NCBI RefSeq assembly: GCF_030020805.1
Contig: NZ_CP125098.1
Span: 4,425,501-4,489,500, forward strand
Reading direction: 5' to 3'
DNA length: 64,000 nt
Source of the DNA: Paenibacillus sp. RC67
GTDB lineage: Bacteria; Bacillota; Bacilli; Paenibacillales; NBRC-103111
The translations under genes were made by a program, and so were the position numbers. Under the pieces are notes generated by a model. It made no database searches, had not been told where the DNA came from, and saw only the letters and a list, made by a program, of their open reading frames with translations. Shown piece after piece: positions 32,040-40,662 of the stretch (positions are counted from its first letter, which is position 1; every line of letters begins with the position of its first letter).

Positions 32040-33965
32040 CTATCCCCTTTCTCTTTTACCAGTGGTTGCTTTACGTCGAATCTTGACGGGCTTTATTAAG
32101 ACGGTTGCTAACGGTGGAATCGTAATATGCAAGCTGAACGGCTGCGAATGCCATGCCATCTTATCGGTTTTCAGCTTGCCCGTATTCAACTGCCCAGACC
32201 CGCCATAGACAGGGGTATCACTGTTAAATAACTCCCTATATTCTCCTGCATGCGGAACGCCGATTCGGTATCGTGCGTGAGTTACCGGTGTAAAGTTGCA
32301 TACTGCAATTAAGAAATCATCTGGGTCGTTTGATTGTCTGATAAAGGTGACGATACTCTGGTTGCGATCATGCGGATCAATCCAAGTAAAGCCTTCGGGC
32401 CTATGGTCAAGCTCCCAAAGGGACTTCTCCTGCAAATAAAGGTGGTTTAAATCGTGGACATATTGATGCATACTGCGGTGACTGTCATAGGTGAGCATCT
32501 CCCAATCCAAATCTTCGAGATCCTTCCATTCGTCAAACTGACCGAATTCACCGCCCATGAACAGCAGCTTTTTACCGGGATGTGCCATCATATAACCGAG
32601 CAGCACCCGTAAGTTAGCGAATTTTTGCCAGTAATCACCGGGCATTTTGTTGAGAAGCGATTTTTTGCCGTGAACGACCTCATCATGCGACAGAGGCAGC
32701 ACGTAATTTTCGGAGTAAGTATACATAAAAGAAAAAGTAAGCAGGTTATGCTTGCCTTTACGGAAATAAGGGTCGGTCTCCATATAACGGAGCATATCGT
32801 TCATCCAGCCCATATTCCATTTGTAGTTAAATCCAAGACCTCCAGAATGAACAGGCGCCGTTACAAGCGGCCAATCACTAGAATCCTCAGCCATCATGAG
32901 CGCGTTAGGGTAGTGTGCGAACACCGTCTGGTTAAGCTTTTTCAAAAAAGCTATTGCCTCCAGGTTTTCATCCCCGCCTTGCTCGTTCTTAACCCACTGC
33001 TCCCGTGGCTTTCCGAAATTCAAGTACAAGAGACTAGCTACTGCATCTACACGCAAGCCATCAATATGGAACATATCCATCCAGAACAATGCGTTGGAGA
33101 TGAGAAAGCTGACGACTTCAGGCTTGGAAAAATCGAACGCCATCGTCCCCCACTGCGGTTTCTCTGCCCGTGCTGGATCCTTGTGCTCGTACAGCGGCTG
33201 GCCGTCAAAGTGGCGCAGTCCATGATCATCTTTGACAAAATGTCCAGGAACCCAATCCATAATGACGCCGATACCGAACTGATGACAACGGTCCACAAAA
33301 TACATGAAGTCCTTGGGTGTTCCGAAACGGCTAGTCACCGAAAAATATCCTGTTGCCTGATAACCCCAGGAACGATCATACGGATGCTCGGACAGCGGAA
33401 GCAGCTCAATATGGGTATATCCCATATGAACGACATAATCTACCAGCTCGTCGGCAAGCTCCCTGTATGTGTAGTACTGATCCTCAGCCTTCTTTTTCCA
33501 AGTGCCCATATGAACTTCATAGATGTTCATCGGGCTTGTATAAGGCGATTGCTGCTGAAGCCGCCACTCCTGGTCATGCCATTCGTAGCCTTCTAACGAT
33601 GTTACACGTGAGGCCGTTCCCGGTTTAAGCTCAGAGTAAAAAGCATACGGGTCCGCCTTCCACACTAATGTGCCTTGTGCGGTTACGATTTCGTACTTGT
33701 AGTACTCGCCTTCCCTGACTCCCGGAATAAACAAGCTCCATACTCCCCAGGTGCTAACCTTATGAAGTACATGATTGCTTCCGTTCCAGAAGTTAAAATC
33801 CCCAATAACTCGGATTTCACGGGCATGCGGTGCCCAGACGGTAAACCGAACGCCAAGGGTGCCTTCATGTTCCGTAAAATGCGCTCCCAGTACCCGGTAA
33901 CTGCGGAATAAGCTCCCCTCATGAAACAGGTAAAGATCTTCCGGACCGGGGATTACGCTCATCAT
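32040..33965 (-). CDS. glgB: 1,4-alpha-glucan branching enzyme
   Basis: GH13 enzyme (641 residues) that makes alpha-1,6 branches in glycogen. It has an N-terminal CBM48 (about 25-125) and the barrel with catalytic Asp in DGLRVDAVASLL, Glu in MAEDSSDWP and Asp in LSHDEVVHGKKSL, plus C-terminal all-beta domain. The catalytic triad is intact. It is the first gene of glgBCDA; AAGGGG lies ahead of ATG 33965. It is divergent from the PrsA-like gene, so promoters for both lie in 33966-34178. Confidence 0.97.
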   Translation of the reverse strand: MMSVIPGPEDLYLFHEGSLFRSYRVLGAHFTEHEGTLGVRFTVWAPHAREIRVIGDFNFWNGSNHVLHKVSTWGVWSLFIPGVREGEYYKYEIVTAQGTLVWKADPYAFYSELKPGTASRVTSLEGYEWHDQEWRLQQQSPYTSPMNIYEVHMGTWKKKAEDQYYTYRELADELVDYVVHMGYTHIELLPLSEHPYDRSWGYQATGYFSVTSRFGTPKDFMYFVDRCHQFGIGVIMDWVPGHFVKDDHGLRHFDGQPLYEHKDPARAEKPQWGTMAFDFSKPEVVSFLISNALFWMDMFHIDGLRVDAVASLLYLNFGKPREQWVKNEQGGDENLEAIAFLKKLNQTVFAHYPNALMMAEDSSDWPLVTAPVHSGGLGFNYKWNMGWMNDMLRYMETDPYFRKGKHNLLTFSFMYTYSENYVLPLSHDEVVHGKKSLLNKMPGDYWQKFANLRVLLGYMMAHPGKKLLFMGGEFGQFDEWKDLEDLDWEMLTYDSHRSMHQYVHDLNHLYLQEKSLWELDHRPEGFTWIDPHDRNQSIVTFIRQSNDPDDFLIAVCNFTPVTHARYRIGVPHAGEYRELFNSDTPVYGGSGQLNTGKLKTDKMAWHSQPFSLHITIPPLATVLIKPVKIRRKATTGKRERG

Positions 33966-34178
33966 AGGTCATACATCCCCTTTTTGTTCAATTTTGCGGC
34001 CTCTATTAATCAAATACTACATCGGGCTGCAAATTCCTTTACGTATTTTGCAAATTCTACAGCAATTCTGAAAACATGCTTATTTTTCATCTGTAGGCAG
34101 GAAATCGCCTCTTCAGCTTGAATACCTTCTATTGGACAAAAACATGGAACCAGAAAAAGAGAGGATGAATTACCCCCA

Positions 34179-35303
34179 ATGAATGACAAGTTGAAAGGGC
34201 TCGTGCTTGGACTATCCCTAGGCGTTATGCTGACAGGATCTGTCGCCTATGCCAGCGGATCACAGATTGAAGTATATTTTCAGAACATCAAATATATGTT
34301 TGACGGAATCGTGAAAACACCGACCGAAGAACAGGGTCAAGGGTTTATCTATAACGGAACTACTTATGTACCTCTCCGATTTGTCAGCGAAGCCTTGGGC
34401 AAGGAAGTACAATGGGACGGCGATACCCAAACGGCATGGATCGGTAAAAAAATCGATATGGCTGCTGTAGTAGCTACCTATGAAGGCGGTCAAGTAACCC
34501 GTGGCGATTACGAGAAATTCGCATCCATTCTGCGTATGACCGATCAACAATATGCTGGCAAAGAACCTGACAATGCATTCAAACAATATGTTATTAACCA
34601 AATTATCGCATCTCGTATCATCGACAGCAAATTAAGTAAAGAACTGCGAGCATCAGCAGCCGAATCCGCTGAGGAGCAAATCGATGAAGCACAAGCGTTT
34701 TTGGACGCTCACGCTGCAGAAATGAACAAACAAGGAATCACTCAGAACGATATGCGGGATTTCGTGCAAAACATCGTGGCTGCCCAGACGTGGTTCGAAT
34801 CGACTGCCGACGAAACAACTATCAAAGCAGATTATGACAAGAAAGTAAGCAGTAATGACGAAAATGTGATCACCGCATCGGTACGCCATATTCTCATCAT
34901 GAAAGAGGATGATAAAGGGCAGGCACGTTCCAAAGATGCAATCGATAAAAAAGTGAAAGAAGTACAAGATAAGTTGAAGAACGGTGAGGATTTCGCTGTA
35001 TTAGCCAAACAGTATTCCGAAGATCCGGGCTCCAGTAATAACGGCGGCTTGTACACCGACACACCTGTTGTTAAATGGACTGATGCATTCAAGAAAGCGA
35101 CGATTTCTCTGGAGCTCAACAAAATCAGTGAGCCTGTAGAAACCGAATATGGATACCATATTATTCGTGTCGAGTCGAGAAGCTTCATTCCTTACGAGGA
35201 AGTCAAGGAAACGTTTAAAAATAGCTTAATCCATACTAATTATAACCAATTTATGACAAAAGAGCTTCCAGCCCTCATCAAAAAAGTCGATTTGCCTAAA
35301 TAA
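34179..35303 (+). CDS. secreted PrsA-like parvulin foldase with N-terminal copper-amine-oxidase-like domain
   Basis: A 374-residue extracytoplasmic peptidyl-prolyl isomerase. Signal peptide 1-26 (LSLGVMLTGSVAYA) has no lipobox Cys, unlike PrsA lipoproteins, so the mature protein may be free or bound to the wall. Residues 28-92 form a copper-amine-oxidase-N-like stalk (YNGTTYVPLRFVSEALGKEVQWDGDTQTAWI). A chaperone-like helical region follows, and a parvulin domain at about 237-330 has ASVRHILIM, QYSEDPGSSNNGG and EPVETEYGYHIIRVES. It helps secreted proteins fold after export. The terminator follows 15 bases later. The stalk domain may anchor to cell-wall polymer. Confidence 0.88.
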   Translation: MNDKLKGLVLGLSLGVMLTGSVAYASGSQIEVYFQNIKYMFDGIVKTPTEEQGQGFIYNGTTYVPLRFVSEALGKEVQWDGDTQTAWIGKKIDMAAVVATYEGGQVTRGDYEKFASILRMTDQQYAGKEPDNAFKQYVINQIIASRIIDSKLSKELRASAAESAEEQIDEAQAFLDAHAAEMNKQGITQNDMRDFVQNIVAAQTWFESTADETTIKADYDKKVSSNDENVITASVRHILIMKEDDKGQARSKDAIDKKVKEVQDKLKNGEDFAVLAKQYSEDPGSSNNGGLYTDTPVVKWTDAFKKATISLELNKISEPVETEYGYHIIRVESRSFIPYEEVKETFKNSLIHTNYNQFMTKELPALIKKVDLPK

Positions 35304-35316
35304 AATAATATTGGTG

Positions 35317-35345
35317 AAAGGCCGGGGATATTCCCCGGCCTTTTC
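35317..35345 (+). terminator. Terminator of the PrsA-like gene
   Basis: AAAGGCCGGGGA / TCCCCGGCCTTTT stem-loop with T run. Confidence 0.92.
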
Positions 35346-35436
35346 CGCATGGCATTGTGCAAGCAATTAGTGTAAAATGTGGTAGGATCAATTGATTAGA
35401 TATACATGGGTAGAACCATAGAAGGAAGGTAACGTC

Positions 35437-36300
35437 ATGTTTGCAGCACACGATTGGAAAGATTATGAATTAATCGATACGGGCGACGGAGAGAAACTGG
35501 AGCGTTGGGGAAGCATCGTGCTTCGGCGGCCTGACCCGCAAATCATTTGGCCGATCGGCAAGGAGACAGGCCAATGGAGAAATGCTGATGCTCACTATCA
35601 TAGAAGCACCAGCGGCGGCGGCCAATGGGAGAATAAGCGGGATATTCCGGAACGTTGGACCATCTCCTACGATAAATTGTCATTTCATATCAAACCTACA
35701 AGCTTTAAGCATACCGGCCTATTCCCGGAACAAGCAGCGAACTGGAAATGGATGATCGATAAGATTCAAGGATCTGGCCGTAAAATTCGCGTACTGAATC
35801 TATTTGCCTATACTGGAGGTGCAAGTGTAGCCTGCGCTTATGCCGGAGCTGAGGTAGTTCACGTTGATGCATCTAAAGGCGTAGTTCAATGGGCCAAAGA
35901 TAACTTGCAGCTGTCCGGGCTTGGTGAGCGCCCTGTTCGTTTCATTACGGACGATGTCTTTAAGTTCGTGCAACGCGAACAGCGCCGCGGAAGTAAATAC
36001 GATGCGATCATCATGGACCCTCCGTCCTATGGCCGCGGTCCTAACGGTGAAACGTGGAAGCTGGAGACCAACCTGTACCCATTTGTCGAGTCCTGCATGC
36101 AAATTATGTCGGACAAGCCGTTATTTATGCTTATCAATTCGTATACAACAGGAATTTCGGCAACCGTACTGAAAAATATTTTGGCTATGTCCATGGGTAG
36201 ATCTTATGGAGGGAATATTACTTGCGGTGAAATCGGATTGCCGATCACGAATTCCAAGCTGATGCTTCCTTGCGGCATACTGGGACGTTGGGAGGCTTAA
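35437..36300 (+). CDS. class I SAM-dependent (rRNA-type) methyltransferase
   Basis: A 287-residue enzyme. SAM-binding motif VLNLFAYTGGASVACAYAGAEVVHVD at about 128-153 and the catalytic-type motif IIMDPPSYG near 189 match the RlmK/RlmI-like family of 23S rRNA cytosine or guanine methyltransferases, though the PUA domain of RlmI is absent. Start at ATG after GGAAGG. It is coupled to an RluA-type pseudouridine synthase three bases downstream, which supports an rRNA role. The exact target is unknown. Confidence 0.85.
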   Translation: MFAAHDWKDYELIDTGDGEKLERWGSIVLRRPDPQIIWPIGKETGQWRNADAHYHRSTSGGGQWENKRDIPERWTISYDKLSFHIKPTSFKHTGLFPEQAANWKWMIDKIQGSGRKIRVLNLFAYTGGASVACAYAGAEVVHVDASKGVVQWAKDNLQLSGLGERPVRFITDDVFKFVQREQRRGSKYDAIIMDPPSYGRGPNGETWKLETNLYPFVESCMQIMSDKPLFMLINSYTTGISATVLKNILAMSMGRSYGGNITCGEIGLPITNSKLMLPCGILGRWEA

Positions 36301-36303
36301 CAG

Positions 36304-37005
36304 ATGGCGCAAGCCTCTATTCCTTCCATTCCAGTATTGTATGAGGATAATCATGTCATTGTTGTCGTCAAACCGGTGAACGTCCCTACACAAGAAGATG
36401 ATTCGCATGATCCGGATTTGCTCACGATGATCAAGCAGGACTTGAAGCATCGGCACCAAAAGCCCGGCAACGTCTACTTGGGACTCGTGCATCGATTAGA
36501 TCGACCTGTGGGAGGGGTCATGGTATTTGCCAAAACCTCAAAAGCGGCTTCACGTTTATCCGACGCAGTTCGAACCCGTTCCATACGCAAAGTATATACG
36601 GCAGTTGTGAACGGCAAACCGAAGCAGCCTCAAGGAACTTTGACCCACTACTTGCTTAAAGACTCCAAAACCAACATGGTTTCCGTAGTTCCTGCCAATA
36701 AAACAGGGGCTAAAGAAGCAGTACTCGACTACCAAGTCGTCGATCATATCGAAGGACTGTCTCTAGTTCGAGTGGAGCTGCATACCGGACGCCCCCACCA
36801 GATAAGGGTTCAATTTTCTACCATTGGATGCCCGCTAGTTGGAGATCAGCGTTACGGCGCTCATTTAACGAAGCCGGGACAGCAAATCGCTCTCTGGTCT
36901 ACGGAGCTCAGCTTCGAGCATCCTACGACGAAAGAAACATTAAGCTTTCATTCGCAGCCTCCAAAGGCTTACCCTTGGTTTTTGTGGAACGATAGATTTC
37001 AATAA
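36304..37005 (+). CDS. RluA-family pseudouridine synthase
   Basis: A 233-residue enzyme that isomerises uridine in RNA. Catalytic Asp is in LVHRLDRPVGGVMVFAKTSKAA; motif III PHQIRVQF is also present. No S4 domain is present. It is co-transcribed with the methyltransferase (3-base gap). Target position, rRNA or tRNA, is unknown. A clear terminator follows. Confidence 0.9.
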   Translation: MAQASIPSIPVLYEDNHVIVVVKPVNVPTQEDDSHDPDLLTMIKQDLKHRHQKPGNVYLGLVHRLDRPVGGVMVFAKTSKAASRLSDAVRTRSIRKVYTAVVNGKPKQPQGTLTHYLLKDSKTNMVSVVPANKTGAKEAVLDYQVVDHIEGLSLVRVELHTGRPHQIRVQFSTIGCPLVGDQRYGAHLTKPGQQIALWSTELSFEHPTTKETLSFHSQPPKAYPWFLWNDRFQ

Positions 37006-37016
37006 GAAGGATTATG

Positions 37017-37047
37017 AAAAGACCTGGCCGCTAAGCCAGGTCTTTTC
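37017..37047 (+). terminator. Terminator of the methyltransferase-pseudouridine synthase operon
   Basis: AAAAGACCTGGC / GCCAGGTCTTTT stem with T run. Confidence 0.9.
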
Positions 37048-37103
37048 TATTATTATGATATTCTCTCGGTTCTATATATTTTATTCTATAACTCTCTTTT
37101 CAC

Positions 37104-37853
37104 TCAAACTGAGCGAAGTCTATCATCTTTTGTAAACCAGAGTTTATAACTTACCAGACTTAATATAATGCTAGTTAGAGCAGCTGACGATACTAGAGTA
37201 AACATGATTAGAATCTGATACTTTACAGCCTCGACCGGATTAGCACCTGCGACTATCATCCCTGTCATCATCCCGGGCAGTTGTACCAAACCTACCGTTT
37301 TCATTCCATCTATTGTAGGAATCATGCTGGATTTGACGGATCGCTTCAATGGTTCATGAATCGCTTGCCGCGCCGTCGCTCCGAGAGATAAAAGCACTTC
37401 AATTTCTCCCTTGGAAGCTTGAACCTCCCGCTTCATTTGGTTAATGAACAAGCCAGAAACAACCATAGCACTTCCGATGGTTATCCCGCTCATTGGTATG
37501 ATGTATTGGGGAGTCTTCTCAATAATTCCTAACCCTAGCAGAAGCCCCATGGTCATACATTCCGTTGTTGTAATCGCAAGTGCGATTCGCCATCGAATAC
37601 CTGAAAGCCCCTTCCCTCTCGATCCTGCATTCCATGAAGCTACTACAATCATCATACAAAGGATAAGAACTAGAAAGCTTGTTTGTTGAGCATTAAATAC
37701 AAATTGCAGTACATAGCCTATCAAAAGTAATTGAACGGCTGAACGAACGGTACCTATTGCTATTTCTTTGCCCAAGCCTAGCTTTTGCCACATGGAAATA
37801 AGGATTGTAATGCCTATAAACACAAGAGTAAAACTTAACGCTACATTATTCAT
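37104..37853 (-). CDS. fetB: FetB/YbbM-type ABC transporter permease
   Basis: A 249-residue integral membrane protein with about seven hydrophobic segments, of the UPF0014 family. E. coli FetB, the best studied member, is linked to iron export. Patterns KEIAIGTVRSAVQLLLIGYVL, IPMSGITIGSAMVVSGL and LPGMMTGMIVAGANPVEAVKYQI are characteristic. It overlaps the ATPase gene by four bases. The substrate here is inferred by homology only. Confidence 0.85.
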   Translation of the reverse strand: MNNVALSFTLVFIGITILISMWQKLGLGKEIAIGTVRSAVQLLLIGYVLQFVFNAQQTSFLVLILCMMIVVASWNAGSRGKGLSGIRWRIALAITTTECMTMGLLLGLGIIEKTPQYIIPMSGITIGSAMVVSGLFINQMKREVQASKGEIEVLLSLGATARQAIHEPLKRSVKSSMIPTIDGMKTVGLVQLPGMMTGMIVAGANPVEAVKYQILIMFTLVSSAALTSIILSLVSYKLWFTKDDRLRSV

Positions 37854-38605
37854 GCTCTATCTTCACTGCCCTTCGTAACTTGTAAAAACTGCCGCCCAAG
37901 TTCCGATTCCGGACACTCGAAAAAGGCTTCCGTCGAATTATTCTCCAACAGAGTATGATTCGCCATGAACCAAACGCGATGACTGGTTAAACGAGCTTGC
38001 TCCAAATCATGCGTTACCCATATCATCGAGGTTCCTTCCTTGTTGTGCCACGCTTTCAGCAGCTGTTCTACTGCCTGTTTGCTATGCATATCCAATGAAG
38101 CTGTAATTTCGTCCAACAAAAGAATTTGCGGTTGTAAAAGCAATGAACGGACAAGAGCGACTCTCTGCTTCTCACCACCTGATAAATCTGACGCCTTCTT
38201 GCTCCAATCCAAATAGTCCAATCCAACATCGCTAAGCAATTGTTCCGCAAGGGGTTGATTAAAGGGCTGGCGATGCAAAAGGCTAACCGTCTGCAAATTA
38301 TGCTCTACTGATCCTTCCAGCATAACCGCATGCTGAGCAACGTAGCATACTTTTTTACGCCAAGCTTGCGGGCTCCACTCCGTTGAATGGCGTCCTTCAT
38401 ATTGAATCGTTCCTTCATCAGCTGCATCCAGCATCCCAATGATACGTAATAAAGTGCTCTTCCCTTGACCTGACAACCCAAGCAGGGAGATAATCGTTGG
38501 CTCCGTAATACGACCATTCACTCCAGAAAATAAACATTTCCGTTCTTCCTGTTGAACTATATTTTTTGTAAGCTCTTGTATCTCTAATAACGAATATTGG
38601 TTCAC
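37850..38605 (-). CDS. fetA: FetA/YbbL-type ABC transporter ATP-binding protein
   Basis: A 251-residue ATPase. Walker A GLSGQGKST, Q-loop, signature DLSGGEKQ, Walker B ILLLDEITASLD and WVTHDLEQA are present. It is the partner of the permease that follows. A 9-base inverted repeat with 11-base spacer at 38688-38716 lies 83 bases upstream, in the promoter region. Confidence 0.85.
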   Translation of the reverse strand: MNQYSLLEIQELTKNIVQQEERKCLFSGVNGRITEPTIISLLGLSGQGKSTLLRIIGMLDAADEGTIQYEGRHSTEWSPQAWRKKVCYVAQHAVMLEGSVEHNLQTVSLLHRQPFNQPLAEQLLSDVGLDYLDWSKKASDLSGGEKQRVALVRSLLLQPQILLLDEITASLDMHSKQAVEQLLKAWHNKEGTSMIWVTHDLEQARLTSHRVWFMANHTLLENNSTEAFFECPESELGRQFLQVTKGSEDRA

Positions 38606-38687
38606 TTAATACTCCTTCCTAAAGCTGCAATGACGATACCGTTCTGTCGAATCCTGTTTATTATAACTTTTTCCATAAGGTTTAGCA

Positions 38688-38716
38688 TAGACATAGGTTA
38701 AAAAAGGCTATGTCTA
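38688..38716. promoter_or_regulatory. Inverted repeat in the fetAB upstream region
   Basis: TAGACATAG - 11 bases - CTATGTCTA, a perfect pair, about 83 bases upstream of the ATPase start. It may be an operator or mRNA hairpin. No regulator gene adjoins it. Confidence 0.5.
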
Positions 38717-38747
38717 TAACAGATTAAGTGAATTGCGGAGCCTTCAT

Positions 38748-38797
38748 AAAAAAAGGCTCACCCATAACCATTTTCATGGTTTCTGGGAGAGCCCTTT
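38748..38797 (-). terminator. Terminator of folD
   Basis: GGCTC ... ACCAT / ATGGT ... GAGCC long stem, followed by seven Ts on the minus strand. Confidence 0.85.
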
Positions 38798-38806
38798 ATC
38801 AAAAAA

Positions 38807-39646
38807 TTACTTGGAACACATTCTCTCGGCAGCATCTACCGTATGTTTAAGCAGCATAGCAATCGTCACAGGACCGACTCCGGCAGGTACTGGAGTGATA
38901 GCACCAGCATTAAGCAAGCAGGCATCGTAATCGACGTCACCCACATTTCCTTTGTTGTAGCCTGCGTCCATTACGACGGCACCCGGTTTGATCCAATCGC
39001 CTTGAACAAATTTCGGTTTTCCTACCGCTGCAACAACGATATCCGCAGATTTTACGATTTCGTCCAAACGCTCCGTCTTCGAGTGGCATATCGTTACCGT
39101 AGCATTACGATTTAGCAGCATTAGTGAAACCGGTTTGCCCAAGATCGGACTCCGTCCAATGACAACCGCATGCTTGCCTTCGATTGGAAGGTTATAAGCA
39201 TCCAGGATAGTCATAATTGCGGCTGGCGTACAAGAAGGATATAACCCGAACCCGAATGCCGTTTGCGCAAAACCTAGTGTTGTAACGCCATCTACATCCT
39301 TATCAATACTGATAGCCTCGAAAGCCGCACGCTCATCGATATGATGAGGCACCGGATGCTGCAGCAAAATACCATGAACCGTAGCGTCATCGTTCAATTT
39401 ACGAATCTCATCCACTAACTGCTCCGTAGTTGTACTTTCATCCAAATGAATACGTCTGGATTCCATCCCTAGTTTCCTGCAGGCGTTACCTTTCATGCGT
39501 ACATACGTCTCAGACGACGAATCGGCTCCTACTAGAATCGTAGCTAGACAAGGGGTGACGTTGCCAGCTATTAGCTTCTGAATTCTTGGTCCCAACTTCT
39601 CTTTAATACGTGCTGCTACGCTTGCTCCATCCAAAATCATGCTCAT
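38807..39646 (-). CDS. folD: bifunctional methylene-THF dehydrogenase/cyclohydrolase
   Basis: A 279-residue enzyme interconverting 5,10-methylene-, methenyl- and formyl-tetrahydrofolate. Typical motifs are YVRMKGNACRKLGM (catalytic Lys), GRSPILGKPVSLMLL (NADP loop) and PGAVVMDAGYN. The product feeds purine synthesis and, in reverse, thyX and panB in this window. Upstream lies a ZTP riboswitch with a terminator, so expression rises when folate-dependent purine synthesis stalls. Confidence 0.97.
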   Translation of the reverse strand: MSMILDGASVAARIKEKLGPRIQKLIAGNVTPCLATILVGADSSSETYVRMKGNACRKLGMESRRIHLDESTTTEQLVDEIRKLNDDATVHGILLQHPVPHHIDERAAFEAISIDKDVDGVTTLGFAQTAFGFGLYPSCTPAAIMTILDAYNLPIEGKHAVVIGRSPILGKPVSLMLLNRNATVTICHSKTERLDEIVKSADIVVAAVGKPKFVQGDWIKPGAVVMDAGYNKGNVGDVDYDACLLNAGAITPVPAGVGPVTIAMLLKHTVDAAERMCSK

Positions 39647-39680
39647 TTGCCGATCATCCTTTCGGTTGTTAGAATAGAAC

Positions 39681-39714
39681 GCAAAAAGGCAAGAGGGAAC
39701 TTCCCTCTTACCTT
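39681..39714 (-). terminator. Riboswitch-controlled terminator upstream of folD
   Basis: AGGTAAGAGGGAA / TTCCCTCTTGCCT stem followed by TTTTT on the minus strand, directly after the conserved CCTGGGCA of the ZTP aptamer, so ZTP binding would prevent its folding. Confidence 0.85.
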
Positions 39715-39787
39715 TGCCCAGGCGTACGGCTAAACCTACCTATGTGCTCCCTCATGGTTCCCCATGTTCCGCCAGTTACACATAGTT
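39715..39787 (-). ncRNA. ZTP (pfl) riboswitch aptamer
   Basis: The minus strand upstream of folD carries the pfl-type pattern: CTATGTG ... AACTGGCGGAACATGGGGAACCATGAGGGAGCACATAG ... CGCCTGGGCA. The outer helix CTATGTG/CACATAG, the inner hairpin CATGG-GGAA-CCATG and the conserved GCCTGGGCA are all present. ZTP riboswitches sense the alarmone ZMP/ZTP, which accumulates when 10-formyl-THF is short, and turn on folate genes such as folD. The recognition rests on my pattern memory. Confidence 0.88.
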
Positions 39788-39828
39788 TAAATTAAGATTA
39801 TAATAACCTTTATTTCATCAACTCGCAA

Positions 39829-40236
39829 CTAGGCATTTGCAACTTTACCCAGTAAATACACCAGCAGTTGTTGATTATGAGCAGATATGCGGCTTAAGTA
39901 GTTTTGCAGAAAACGTTCACGGATAACGACACCGCGCTCGCATTCCTCATTTCCTTTATCCGTTACTTGTACCCAAACGATGCGTCTGTCCTTGCCGTCG
40001 CGTTCTCTAGATATTAATCCGGCTTTTTCCATCCGGTCCAGTAAAGTCGTAATGGCCGCCGGTGTTGTATCCAAAAATTCAATGAAATCCGACGGTTTCA
40101 TCTTCTCATGTCCTGACAAAAGCTCAAGTACCGTTAGTTGTCCTTCCGTCAATGTAGGAGAAAGCTCGGTTTCCATGTGGCTGCGCAAATCCTTAGACAG
40201 CTTCCACCACAACTTAGCAAATTCCTGAGTAATCAC
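39829..40236 (-). CDS. MarR-family transcriptional regulator
   Basis: A 135-residue dimeric winged-helix regulator. Helix-turn-helix KPSDFIEFLDTTPAAITTLLDRMEKAGLISRERDGKDRRIVWVQVTDKG at about 50-100 includes the wing DGKDRR. Such proteins commonly repress their own or neighbouring genes until a phenolic or oxidant ligand binds. It lies upstream of folD on the same strand but the riboswitch and spacing suggest separate control. No target is evident. Confidence 0.88.
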   Translation of the reverse strand: MITQEFAKLWWKLSKDLRSHMETELSPTLTEGQLTVLELLSGHEKMKPSDFIEFLDTTPAAITTLLDRMEKAGLISRERDGKDRRIVWVQVTDKGNEECERGVVIRERFLQNYLSRISAHNQQLLVYLLGKVANA

Positions 40237-40494
40237 TGATCATCACTCCTGCATCTACTATACTTTTAATATCATTCTCATTTGCTGCGTACTCTGCTAT
40301 GATTCATCCGAATCTTTCTTGCTGTTATCCTTATTATACCATTGTATTCATCCCATTTAAAGGTTAACAGCATAAATACTTTAAGACATTAAACGATAAA
40401 AATCAGGAACATTAGACCCTATTCAACATATATTGCTACATGGGCTTTTGACTATAAGCGGAGCTTGTCATTTCATGCGAAGGAGTGATTCCAG

Positions 40495-40662
40495 ATGGAA
40501 GCATGGAAACAATTAATCGGAGAAAAGGCATTGGAGAAAGGAATAATAAACGACCCACAATGGCTTGGCAAATTGGATGAACCGATGCCTGTGTGGGTCG
40601 TACTGGAACTAATCTTAAAATGTATGGAGCGAATGGAATCCGACTATAGCAGCTACGATTAA
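40495..40662 (+). CDS. small protein, phage-holin-neighbourhood-like, unknown
   Basis: A 55-residue frame with AAGGAGTGA eight bases before its ATG. Sequence: MEAWKQLIGEKALEKGIIND, then PQWLGKLDEPMPVWVVLEL, then ILKCMERMESDYSSYD. The ALEKGIINDPQWLGKLDEPMPVWVVLELIL part resembles a single SLH-like or phage-associated motif. Its stop codon overlaps the stop of parC on the opposite strand by four bases. It is too small to be certain, but the ribosome binding site is excellent. Confidence 0.6.
   Translation: MEAWKQLIGEKALEKGIINDPQWLGKLDEPMPVWVVLELILKCMERMESDYSSYD

Noticed and set aside
32625..33596. 323-codon plus-strand open frame opposite glgB
   Set aside because: It lies wholly within glgB on the other strand, has no ribosome binding site and its protein shows no domain pattern. 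It is a shadow of a conserved gene.
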